Shown in pieces: positions 1-7,478 of a DNA stretch of 64,000 nt. The first letter of the stretch is position 1, and every line of letters starts with the position of its first letter. Location of the stretch: positions 248,001 to 312,000 of the forward strand of contig NZ_JARSBP010000006.1 in assembly GCF_029623955.1 (NCBI RefSeq), written 5' to 3'. The position numbers and the translations under genes were made by a program. This DNA comes from Mycobacterium sp. 236(2023). GTDB lineage: Bacteria; Actinomycetota; Actinomycetes; Mycobacteriales; Mycobacteriaceae. The notes beneath the pieces are model-generated. The model saw nothing but the letters and a program-made list of their open reading frames with translations, was not told the DNA's origin and did no database searches.

Positions 1-1
1 C

Positions 2-469
2 GGGTTGTGCCAGGGCGGCGGCCTGCAGATCGCGCTGTGCTCCGACATGGCCGTCGTCAGCGACCGCGCCACCTTCCGTGTGCCCGAGCTCTACCGCGGC
101 ATCGCCGACACGTATTACAGCCACATGCTGGCCCGGCTCATCGGCCCGGTCCGCACGCGCGACCTGATGCTCACCGGCAGAACCCTGAGCGCCGAGGAAG
201 CCCTCGACTGGGGCATGGTCGCGCGCCTGGTCCCCCATGACGAACTGCAGGATGCCGCGCGGGAAGTGTTGGCGGCGTGCTGCCGGACCGCGCCGAAAGC
301 CAGGGCCGTCATCAAGTCGAGCCTTGACGACTACATCGGGCTCTACGACCGCATCGGCATGCAGGCCAGTCTCGGGGCCCCCGAATCCATCGAGGGGTTC
401 ATGTCGTTCAAGGAGCGCCGGTCCCCCGACTGGGTGCACCCAGACCTGCGGATCGACGGCAGGCTCTAA
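2..469 (+). CDS. Enoyl-CoA hydratase/isomerase family protein (5' end missing)
   Basis: This is the C-terminal part of a crotonase-fold enzyme, a family that hydrates, isomerises or cleaves acyl-CoA thioesters, often in fatty-acid or aromatic degradation. The reading frame is open at the left edge, so the start lies outside the window. The first visible residues contain the crotonase signature GGGLQIAL followed by CSD, which forms the oxyanion hole. The later segment around EEALDWGMVARLVP is the usual helix after the active site. About 155 residues are visible out of the usual 255-280. The substrate cannot be told from this fragment. The gene ends 21 bp before the convergent nadE stop codon. 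Confidence 0.85.
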   Translation, partial: GLCQGGGLQIALCSDMAVVSDRATFRVPELYRGIADTYYSHMLARLIGPVRTRDLMLTGRTLSAEEALDWGMVARLVPHDELQDAAREVLAACCRTAPKARAVIKSSLDDYIGLYDRIGMQASLGAPESIEGFMSFKERRSPDWVHPDLRIDGRL

Positions 470-490
470 CCGGCGGCTTGCCGACAGCCG

Positions 491-2533
491 CTAAGCCTCC
501 GGGATCGACTTCTCGATCTCGTCGAGCCAGGTGCGCGCCGACATGTCCGACGGTGCACGCCAATCCCCGCGCGGCGACAGTGACCCGCCGTGTGAAACCT
601 TGGGCCCGTTGGGCAGTGCCGAGCGTTTGAACTGCGAGAACGAGTAGAACCGCTGCGCGAACACCTGCAACCAGTGCCGAATCTCCTTGAGCGAGTAGGC
701 CGGACGCTTGTCCTCGGGAATGCCCGGCGGCCAGTCCCCCTTGGCGGCATCGTGCCACGCATGCCACGCGAGGAAGGCAACCTTCGACGGACGGAACCCG
801 AACCGCAACACCTGGAATAGCGAGAAGTCTTGCAGCACATACGGACCCACCTTGTCCTGGCTGCTCTGGATCTCCTCATCCTCCCCCGCGGGCACAAGCT
901 CGGGGCTGATCTCGGTGTCGAGCACCGACGCCAGGACGTCGTTCACCGCGGCGTCGAATTGGTCCGACGAGATCACCCAGCGGATGAGGTGCTGAATGAG
1001 TGTCTTGGGTACGCCCCCGTTGACGTTGTAATGCGACATCTGGTCGCCGACACCGTATGTGGACCAGCCCAGCGCCAGTTCGGACAAGTCACCGGTGCCG
1101 AGCACGATGCCGCCGCGCTGATTGGCCAGCCGGAAGAGGTAGTCGGTACGAAGCCCGGCCTGCACGTTCTCGAAGGTGATGTCGTAGACCTTCTCGCCAC
1201 GCCCGAAGGGGTGGTCGATCTCGGAGAGCATCAGCTCGGCGGTCGGCCGAATGTCGATCTCGGAGAAGGTGACACCGAGCGTCTGGCCGAGGCGAACGGC
1301 ATTGCCCTTGGTGCGGTCTCCCGTGGCGAAACCGGGGAGGGTGAACGCAAGGATGTCGCTGCGCGGCCGGCTCAGCCGGTCCATCGCGCGGGCGGCGACA
1401 ATGAGCGCATGTGTGGAGTCCAGACCGCCCGAGACGCCGATGACCACCTTCGGCGAGCCGATCGCCCGCAACCTCTGCTCCAGACCGGACACCTGGATGT
1501 TGTAGGCCTCGTAGCAATCCTGTTGCAGCCGAGAGTAATCCGACGGCACAAACGGGAAACGTTCGACCTCGCGGCGCAATCCGATGTCACCAGGCGGAGG
1601 GTCGAGCAGGAACTCGACGCGCCGGTAGTCGTCGGCGGTGATGCCGTGGTGGACCGCATTGTCGTCGAACGTGCCCATCCGCAACCGCTCGGCACGCAGT
1701 AGCTCCAGGTCGACGTCGGCGACGGAACGGCGTACACCCGAAGGGAAACGCTCTGACTGAGCCAGGCACACCCCGTTCTCCCACACCATCGTCTGGCCGT
1801 CCCACGCGAGGTCGGTGGTCGACTCTCCCTCGCCCGCCGCGGCGTAGACGTAAGCGGCCAAACACCGCGACGACGCGGAGCGGGCCAGCAACGTGCGGTC
1901 CTCGGCCCTGCCTATGGTGATGGGGCTGCCCGACAGGTTGGCCAGCACCGTCGCACCGGCCAGCGCCGCTTCGGCACTCGGCGGGATCGGGACGAACATG
2001 TCCTCGCAGATCTCGACGTGCAGGACGAATCCCGGGATGTCGGTGGCGGCGAACAACAGGTCAGAACCGAAGGGAACGTCCACGTCACCGATGTGGATCA
2101 CGCCGCGCACGTCGTCGCCCGCCGCCATCTGGCGACGCTCATAGAACTCGCGATAGGTGGGCAGGTAGGACTTGGGGACGACTCCGAGAACGCTGCCCCG
2201 ATGGATGACGACGGCGGTGTTGTAGATCCGGTGTCCGAACCGCAGCGGGGCGCCGACGACCAGCACCGTCATCAACGAGCTCGACCCCGCCACGACCTCG
2301 AGCAGTGCCTCGTTGACGGCCTCCAGCAGAGCGTCCTGCAACAGGATGTCCTCGATCGAGTACCCCGACAGCGTCAGCTCCGGGAAGACGGCGACGGCCA
2401 CGCTGTCGGCGTCGCACTCGCGCGCGACCTCGAGAACGGCGACGGCATTCGAGGCGGGATCAGCGATCGAAACCTGCTGCGTGCAGGCGGCGACGCGCAC
2501 AAACCCCTGGTGGTAAGCCGAATAGAAGTCCAT
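491..2533 (-). CDS. nadE: Glutamine-dependent NAD(+) synthetase
   Basis: Cytosolic enzyme for the last step of NAD synthesis: deamido-NAD + glutamine + ATP to NAD. The 680-residue protein has an N-terminal nitrilase-type glutaminase domain with the triad Glu52, Lys121 (VPKSYLPTY) and Cys176 (EICEDMF), and a C-terminal synthetase domain with the ATP loop SGGLDS at 368-373. These triad positions equal those I recall for the M. tuberculosis enzyme, which supports the ATG at 2533. An in-frame ATG three codons upstream (2542) and longer in-frame extensions to 2674 are possible but not conserved in style. It is the last gene of the rplU-rpmA-obg-proB side but is separated from proB by the plus-strand hsp20 and sir2 genes. 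Confidence 0.95.
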   Translation of the reverse strand: MDFYSAYHQGFVRVAACTQQVSIADPASNAVAVLEVARECDADSVAVAVFPELTLSGYSIEDILLQDALLEAVNEALLEVVAGSSSLMTVLVVGAPLRFGHRIYNTAVVIHRGSVLGVVPKSYLPTYREFYERRQMAAGDDVRGVIHIGDVDVPFGSDLLFAATDIPGFVLHVEICEDMFVPIPPSAEAALAGATVLANLSGSPITIGRAEDRTLLARSASSRCLAAYVYAAAGEGESTTDLAWDGQTMVWENGVCLAQSERFPSGVRRSVADVDLELLRAERLRMGTFDDNAVHHGITADDYRRVEFLLDPPPGDIGLRREVERFPFVPSDYSRLQQDCYEAYNIQVSGLEQRLRAIGSPKVVIGVSGGLDSTHALIVAARAMDRLSRPRSDILAFTLPGFATGDRTKGNAVRLGQTLGVTFSEIDIRPTAELMLSEIDHPFGRGEKVYDITFENVQAGLRTDYLFRLANQRGGIVLGTGDLSELALGWSTYGVGDQMSHYNVNGGVPKTLIQHLIRWVISSDQFDAAVNDVLASVLDTEISPELVPAGEDEEIQSSQDKVGPYVLQDFSLFQVLRFGFRPSKVAFLAWHAWHDAAKGDWPPGIPEDKRPAYSLKEIRHWLQVFAQRFYSFSQFKRSALPNGPKVSHGGSLSPRGDWRAPSDMSARTWLDEIEKSIPEA

Positions 2534-2653
2534 CGCCCCCATTGTGGCCGGTTTCGGCGGACCACTGGTAGTGGGGCCCGTGTTGGCTTGTCGTTTCCCC
2601 GGCCGCACCGCTGCCGATCCGAAGATTTCTCCTGTGGCGCGCATGGTGATCGC

Positions 2654-3190
2654 ATGAACAAGGTTGCCACCCAACGCCAGTCATTGCCGCTGCTCTCCGA
2701 GCTCGTCGAGCTGTTCGACAACCTGCCGTCCTTCCCGGCGCTGCGCCCGCTCTTCGACAACCGCGCCATCCGCGTCGAGGACGAGTTGCACGACGACATG
2801 TACGAAATCCGGGCCGAACTTCCCGGAGTGGATCCCGAGGAAGACATCGAGGTCACAGTTCGTGACGGGCGGGTCATCATCACCGCCGAGCGCTCCCGCC
2901 CCGGGGACACGGTCGGCCGCTCCGAGTTCAGTTACGGCTCTTTCAGCCGCAGCCTCCCGCTGCCCGACGGCGCCGACGAAGACGACGTCAACGCCATCTA
3001 CGACCGCGGGATCCTGACCGTTTCGGTACCGCTGTCGGACGAGAACCGGATCGAAAGGCACATCGAGGTCGTCGAGATCGTCGGGTTCGAGACCGAAGAC
3101 GACGACATCGAGGATGACGACGACGCCCAGGCTCGCACAAACAGCAGTGTTGACCACTCTGACCAGCAGGAACACAGCCACCAGAGCTGA
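2654..3190 (+). CDS. Hsp20/alpha-crystallin family small heat-shock protein
   Basis: ATP-independent holdase chaperone of 178 residues. The alpha-crystallin domain spans roughly residues 38-140, starting at the DMYEIRAELPGVDPEEDIEVTV segment and ending in the conserved GILTVSVP strand. The C-terminal tail is very acidic (FETEDDDIEDDDD), unlike the IXI-ended tails of many Hsp20 proteins, and finishes in a His/Gln/Ser-rich stretch. The ATG at 2654 gives an N-terminus typical of the family; the frame is open further upstream but that part is opposite nadE. It is divergent from nadE (120 bp between the starts) and ends 18 bp before the Sir2 gene, so the two plus-strand genes may be cotranscribed. 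Confidence 0.88.
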   Translation: MNKVATQRQSLPLLSELVELFDNLPSFPALRPLFDNRAIRVEDELHDDMYEIRAELPGVDPEEDIEVTVRDGRVIITAERSRPGDTVGRSEFSYGSFSRSLPLPDGADEDDVNAIYDRGILTVSVPLSDENRIERHIEVVEIVGFETEDDDIEDDDDAQARTNSSVDHSDQQEHSHQS

Positions 3191-3208
3191 TCACCTACAT
3201 TCGATTGT

Positions 3209-4045
3209 GTGGAAGCACCCGAACTCGTCGCCCTGCTGAGGGACCGACGCGTCGCGGTGCTGACCGGCGCGGGGATCTCCACGGATTCGGGGATCCCCGA
3301 CTATCGGGGTCCCGACTCACCGCCGAGCAATCCCATGACGATCCGCCAGTTCACCTCCGACGCGGAGTTCCGGCAGCGCTACTGGGCCCGCAACCACCTC
3401 GGGTGGCGACACATGGACCAGACGCAGCCCAACGCCGGGCACCGCGCCCTGGCGGCACTCGAGCGCGCCGGCGCTGTCGTCGGGTTGATCACCCAGAATG
3501 TCGACCTGCTGCACTCGAAGGCGGGCAGTCAGACCGTCATCGACCTGCACGGCACCTATGCGCGGGTGATCTGCCTGGACTGCGGGCACACGATGTCGCG
3601 TGCAGTCCTTGCCGATCTTCTTGAGGAGGCCAACCCGGGCTTCGCCGAGAGCGTGGCCTCGCCGGGCGGGATCGCGGTGGCGCCCGACGCCGATGCCGTC
3701 GTCGCCGACACCGCATCGTTCCGGATCGTCGACTGTCCGCGATGCGGCGGGATGCTCAAACCGGATATCGTCTACTTCGGCGAGAGTGTGCCCAAAGTTC
3801 GTGTCGAACAGGCTTATTCACTCGTCGACGACGCTGAAGTGCTGCTCGTCGCAGGATCGTCGCTGACGGTGTACTCCGGATACCGTTTCGTGCGTCACGC
3901 GGCCGCGGCGGGAATACCGGTCGCGATCGTCAACCGCGGACCGACCCGCGGCGATGACCTGGCGACGGTGAAGATCGACAATGGCTGTTCGCCGATGCTG
4001 GCGCTGCTCGCCGACGAACTGCCGGCCCTCACCAGCCCGGTGTGA
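3209..4045 (+). CDS. Sir2-family NAD-dependent protein deacylase
   Basis: Sirtuin of 278 residues that removes acyl groups from lysine using NAD. Visible family motifs are GAGIS at 20-24, TQNVD at 95-99, the catalytic histidine 114 in LHGTY, and a four-cysteine zinc site (Cys122, Cys125, Cys176, Cys179). The C-terminal GSSLTVYSGYR and VNRGPT segments complete the Rossmann fold. The start is a GTG shortly after the hsp20 stop. An NAD-consuming deacylase beside NAD synthetase is suggestive, but the genes are on opposite strands and no functional link is shown. It converges on proB, 24 bp away. Confidence 0.92.
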   Translation: MEAPELVALLRDRRVAVLTGAGISTDSGIPDYRGPDSPPSNPMTIRQFTSDAEFRQRYWARNHLGWRHMDQTQPNAGHRALAALERAGAVVGLITQNVDLLHSKAGSQTVIDLHGTYARVICLDCGHTMSRAVLADLLEEANPGFAESVASPGGIAVAPDADAVVADTASFRIVDCPRCGGMLKPDIVYFGESVPKVRVEQAYSLVDDAEVLLVAGSSLTVYSGYRFVRHAAAAGIPVAIVNRGPTRGDDLATVKIDNGCSPMLALLADELPALTSPV

Positions 4046-4069
4046 TCAGCGGGGCCGCGGGCATTGCCT

Positions 4070-5170
4070 CTAGACGGCCACGAGGTCGTCGGCATGCACG
4101 GCGGGCCTGCGCATCTCGGCGGGAAGATCTGACGTGGAACGGCCGAGCATCGTGCCCAGTTCGGCGGCGTCGTAGGCGACGACACCCCGGGCGACCATCG
4201 CCCCGTCGGTGTTGCGCAACTCGACGACATCGCCGCCGTAGAACCGACCCGACAGCGCTGAAATACCTGCCGGCAGCAGCGAACGACGCTGCCGCACAAC
4301 GGCTCTGACGGCACCCTCGTCGAGGGTCAGCGCACCTGCGGCTTCGGCGGCATAGCGCACCCAGAACCGTCGCGCCGACATCCGCTCCGGTCGCGCCGCG
4401 AACACCGTGCCCACCGAGGCGTCGTCGAGGGCGGCCGCCGCCTCCGCGGCCGCAGCGAGAAGCACAGGTACACCGGCATCGGCGGCCAGCAGTGCCGATG
4501 ACAACTTCGACACCATGCCGCCCGTGCCGAGGTGACTTCCACGGCCCGCCGTCACGCCCTCAAGGTCGTCCGGCCCGGATACCTCGGAGACGAAGCGGGC
4601 GTTCCCTTTTCGCGGGTCGCTGTCGTACAGTCCGTCGATATCGGACAGCAGCACCAGCGCGTCCGCCCCGACCAGGTGTGCCACCAGCGCCGAGAGCCGG
4701 TCGTTGTCGCCGAACCGAATCTCGTTGGTGGCGACCGTGTCGTTCTCGTTGACGATGGCGACCGCGTGCAGGGCTCGCAGCCGGTCGAGTGTGCGCTGGG
4801 CGTTGGTGTGCTGCGCCCGCATCGAGATGTCGTGCGCGGTGAGCAGCACCTGCCCGACGGTGCGGTCATAGCGCCCGAACGCCGCGCTCCACGAATTGAC
4901 CAGTGCCACTTGGCCGACGCTGGCCGCGGCTTGTTTGGTGGCGAGGTCCGTGGGGCGTTTGGTCAGCCCGAGCGGCTCGATGCCCGCCGCGATGGCGCCC
5001 GATGAGACGATCACGACGTCGGAGCCGGCCTTCATCCGCGCCTCGATGGCATCGGCCAGTGATTGCAGTCTGCTCGTGTCGAACACACCCGAAGGGGTGG
5101 TCAGGGCCGTGGTGCCGATCTTGACGACGACCGAACGGGCGCTGCGGATCGCGTCCCTGTGCGCGCTCAC
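4070..5170 (-). CDS. proB: Glutamate 5-kinase
   Basis: First step of proline synthesis: phosphorylation of glutamate to glutamyl 5-phosphate. The 366-residue protein has an amino-acid-kinase domain beginning VVKIGTTALT, with the SSGAIAAG and NENDTV motifs and the glycine-rich GTGGMVSK segment, followed by a C-terminal PUA domain (about residues 277-355). The start is GTG and overlaps the obg stop in a GTGA arrangement, which implies translational coupling to Obg. The position obg-proB matches mycobacterial synteny. Confidence 0.95.
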   Translation of the reverse strand: MSAHRDAIRSARSVVVKIGTTALTTPSGVFDTSRLQSLADAIEARMKAGSDVVIVSSGAIAAGIEPLGLTKRPTDLATKQAAASVGQVALVNSWSAAFGRYDRTVGQVLLTAHDISMRAQHTNAQRTLDRLRALHAVAIVNENDTVATNEIRFGDNDRLSALVAHLVGADALVLLSDIDGLYDSDPRKGNARFVSEVSGPDDLEGVTAGRGSHLGTGGMVSKLSSALLAADAGVPVLLAAAAEAAAALDDASVGTVFAARPERMSARRFWVRYAAEAAGALTLDEGAVRAVVRQRRSLLPAGISALSGRFYGGDVVELRNTDGAMVARGVVAYDAAELGTMLGRSTSDLPAEMRRPAVHADDLVAV

Positions 5171-6624
5171 GCCGTATCCGGGGACTCGTCGCCACTCTGC
5201 CGGCGCGCCTTGCGCGCGGCCTTGCGTTCGTCGGCCCCAACCCGGTCGGTCTGTTCGAGCCGGATGTCGGTCCCGCGTCCCGACATGTGCACGTCGACAC
5301 CGGCCGGGGTCTGCGGCTCCCAGTCAAACGTCATGTCGCCGATCGTCACCGCACAGCCGGGCCGTGCACCCAGTTTGAGCAGTTCGTCCTCGACGCCCAG
5401 GCGCGCCAACCGGTCACCCAGGTACCCGACCGCCTCGTCGTTGTCGAAGTTGGTCTGTGCCACCCACCGCTGCGGCCTGGTGCCTTTGACGATGAAGCCG
5501 CCCTGCCCGTCGGATTGGACCGTGAAGCCCGTCTCGTCGACCGCGATCGGCCGGATCACCGGGCGGCGCGGCACCGCGGCGGGCTGGGTCGCACGATAGG
5601 CGGCCACCATGTCCCACAGCGCGAACGTCAACGGCCGCAGTCCTTCTCGTGCGACCGTGGAAATCTCGAACACCGGCCAGCCGAACTTCTCGGCAAGCTC
5701 GTCGCGGACGAAATCGGCCAGTTCGCGCGCCTCCGGCACGTCGATCTTGTTGAGCACCACCGCGCGGGGACGTTCGGCGAGATCGCCGAGCGTCGAATCG
5801 CCCTGCAACGTCGGCTCGTATGCCGCGATCTCCGCTTCGAGAGCTTCGATGTCGGATATCGGATCGCGACCGGGCTCCAACGTCGCGCAGTCGACGACGT
5901 GCACCAGCACCGCGCACCGCTCGATGTGCCGCAGGAAGTCCAGACCGAGGCCGCGCCCCTCGGAGGCGCCCGGGATCAGACCGGGAACGTCGGCGACGGT
6001 GAACGTGTTCTCCCCCGCCGAGACAACGCCGAGGTTGGGCGCCAGCGTGGTGAACGGGTAGTCGGCGATCTTCGGCTTGGCTGCCGAGATTGTCGACACG
6101 AGCGAGGATTTACCCGCCGACGGGAACCCGACCAGACCGACGTCCGCCACCGTCTTGAGCTCGAGGGTCAGATCGCGCGTGTCGCCCTGCTCGCCGAGGA
6201 GCGCGAAGCCCGGAGCTTTACGGGCGCGGGACGCCAGCGCGGCGTTGCCCAATCCGCCACGACCGCCCGCGGCGGCTTCGAAACGGGTGCCCGCACCGAC
6301 GAGGTCGGCGAGGATCTGGCCGTGTTCGTCGAGGACGACTGTCCCGTCGGGGACCTTCACCTCGAGATCGGCACCGGCAGCGCCGTCGCGGTTGCTGCCC
6401 GCACCCTGCTTGCCCGACGGGGCAACCACGTGTGGGTGGAAGTGAAAGTCCAGCAGCGTGTGGACCTGCGGATCGACGACGAAAACAATGCTGCCGCCGC
6501 GACCGCCGTTACCGCCGTCGGGCCCGCCGAGGGGTTTGAACTTCTCGCGGTGGACCGACGCGCAGCCGTTGCCGCCGTTACCCGCCCGCGCGTGAATGAC
6601 GACGCGGTCGATGAACCGGGGCAT
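5167..6624 (-). CDS. obg: Obg GTPase (CgtA), ribosome assembly
   Basis: Essential GTPase associated with the 50S ribosomal subunit. The 485-residue protein has the glycine-rich Obg fold (residues 1-158; repeats such as GNGGNG and GGPDGGNGGRGG), then the G domain with G1 GFPSAGKSS at 166-174, G3 DVPGL and G4 NKID, then the C-terminal OCT domain and a Lys/Arg-rich tail. It lies downstream of rplU and rpmA, as in most bacteria, and its stop overlaps the proB start. The gap to rpmA is 88 bp and holds a stem-loop, so part of the mRNA may be processed or attenuated there. Confidence 0.96.
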   Translation of the reverse strand: MPRFIDRVVIHARAGNGGNGCASVHREKFKPLGGPDGGNGGRGGSIVFVVDPQVHTLLDFHFHPHVVAPSGKQGAGSNRDGAAGADLEVKVPDGTVVLDEHGQILADLVGAGTRFEAAAGGRGGLGNAALASRARKAPGFALLGEQGDTRDLTLELKTVADVGLVGFPSAGKSSLVSTISAAKPKIADYPFTTLAPNLGVVSAGENTFTVADVPGLIPGASEGRGLGLDFLRHIERCAVLVHVVDCATLEPGRDPISDIEALEAEIAAYEPTLQGDSTLGDLAERPRAVVLNKIDVPEARELADFVRDELAEKFGWPVFEISTVAREGLRPLTFALWDMVAAYRATQPAAVPRRPVIRPIAVDETGFTVQSDGQGGFIVKGTRPQRWVAQTNFDNDEAVGYLGDRLARLGVEDELLKLGARPGCAVTIGDMTFDWEPQTPAGVDVHMSGRGTDIRLEQTDRVGADERKAARKARRQSGDESPDTA

Positions 6625-6650
6625 CGGAGAACCTTTCCATGACGAAATCT

Positions 6651-6693
6651 ACGTTTTGCAGGCCGGAACGCGGAGGCGGTCGGCGCAAAACGT
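6651..6693 (-). other. Inverted repeat in the rpmA-obg gap
   Basis: The arms ACGTTTTGC (6651-6659) and GCAAAACGT (6685-6693) are perfect 9-bp complements around a 25-nt loop. The element lies between the rpmA stop and the obg start on the transcribed strand. It has no T-run after the stem, so it is a poor intrinsic terminator. It could be an mRNA processing or partial attenuation site that sets the ratio of L27 to Obg. Function is inferred only from position. Confidence 0.35.
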
Positions 6694-6712
6694 CGATTCC
6701 GACGTAAAGGGC

Positions 6713-6982
6713 CTACGCCTCGACGGCTGGGGTGGGACGCACGACGTTGACCGTCTTGCGGCCACGCTTGGTGCCGAACTCGACGGCGCCGGGCGCCGTG
6801 GCGAACAGCGTGTCGTCTCCGCCACGACCGACGTTGACGCCGGGGTGGAAGTGCGTGCCGCGCTGACGGACGAGGATCTCGCCAGCCTTGACGACCTGCC
6901 CGCCGAACCGCTTGACGCCGAGCCGCTGGGCGGCTGAGTCGCGACCGTTGCGTGAGCTGGAAGCGCCCTTCTTGTGTGCCAT
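6713..6982 (-). CDS. rpmA: 50S ribosomal protein L27
   Basis: Protein of 89 residues beginning MAHKKGASSSRNGRDS, the standard L27 N-terminus that reaches the peptidyl-transferase centre. The family signature GVKRFGGQVVKAGEILVRQRGT is continuous through its middle part. Length is normal. It lies 17 bp downstream of rplU and is cotranscribed with it. There is no cleavable N-terminal extension of the Firmicutes type. Confidence 0.98.
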   Translation of the reverse strand: MAHKKGASSSRNGRDSAAQRLGVKRFGGQVVKAGEILVRQRGTHFHPGVNVGRGGDDTLFATAPGAVEFGTKRGRKTVNVVRPTPAVEA

Positions 6983-6999
6983 GTCTGTCGCTCCCGTCG

Positions 7000-7323
7000 T
7001 TACTTGATGCCGGTGACCTTGAGCACCGTCAACTGCTGACGGTGGCCCTGGCGCTTGTGATAGCCGGTCTTGTTCTTGAACTTGTGGATACGGATCTTCG
7101 GGCCCTTGGTGTGCTCGAGAACCTCGCCGGTGACGGCGACCTTCTCCAGCGCCTTGGCGTCCGTGGTGACGTTCGCGCCGTCGACGACAAGGGCGACGGG
7201 CAGCGAGACCGAAGCACCGGGCTCGACGTCAAGCTTCTCCACCTTGACGATATCGCCGGCGGCGACCTTGTACTGCTTGCCGCCGGTCTTGACGATCGCG
7301 TACGTGGCTGTGTTCGCTGCCAT
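7000..7323 (-). CDS. rplU: 50S ribosomal protein L21
   Basis: Protein of 107 residues with the L21 hallmarks: N-terminal YAIVKTGGKQYKV and the basic C-terminal segment HKFKNKTGYHKRQGHRQ. The ATG is preceded by a good ribosome-binding site (GAGGAAG about 8 nt upstream). It heads the rplU-rpmA-obg-proB unit. The 155-nt leader back to the rne stop holds no open frame I can support; an autoregulatory leader is possible but not shown. Confidence 0.98.
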   Translation of the reverse strand: MAANTATYAIVKTGGKQYKVAAGDIVKVEKLDVEPGASVSLPVALVVDGANVTTDAKALEKVAVTGEVLEHTKGPKIRIHKFKNKTGYHKRQGHRQQLTVLKVTGIK

Positions 7324-7478
7324 CGCTTGGTCTTCCTCTGCTCTACGTGCGGGCGCGCAGCACCTGCGGGTGTGCGTGCGGGTCTGGGTGGGATCTCGTC
7401 CCGTCTCCGGCCAGCCATCGACAAGCCTGGAGACAACTGGTCAAGGGTACGTGACCAGCGGGTAGAGAATCAAACCGC

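Noticed and set aside
5287..6642. Open frame of 451 codons opposite obg
   Set aside because: Antisense shadow of a highly conserved Obg GTPase, no protein family features.
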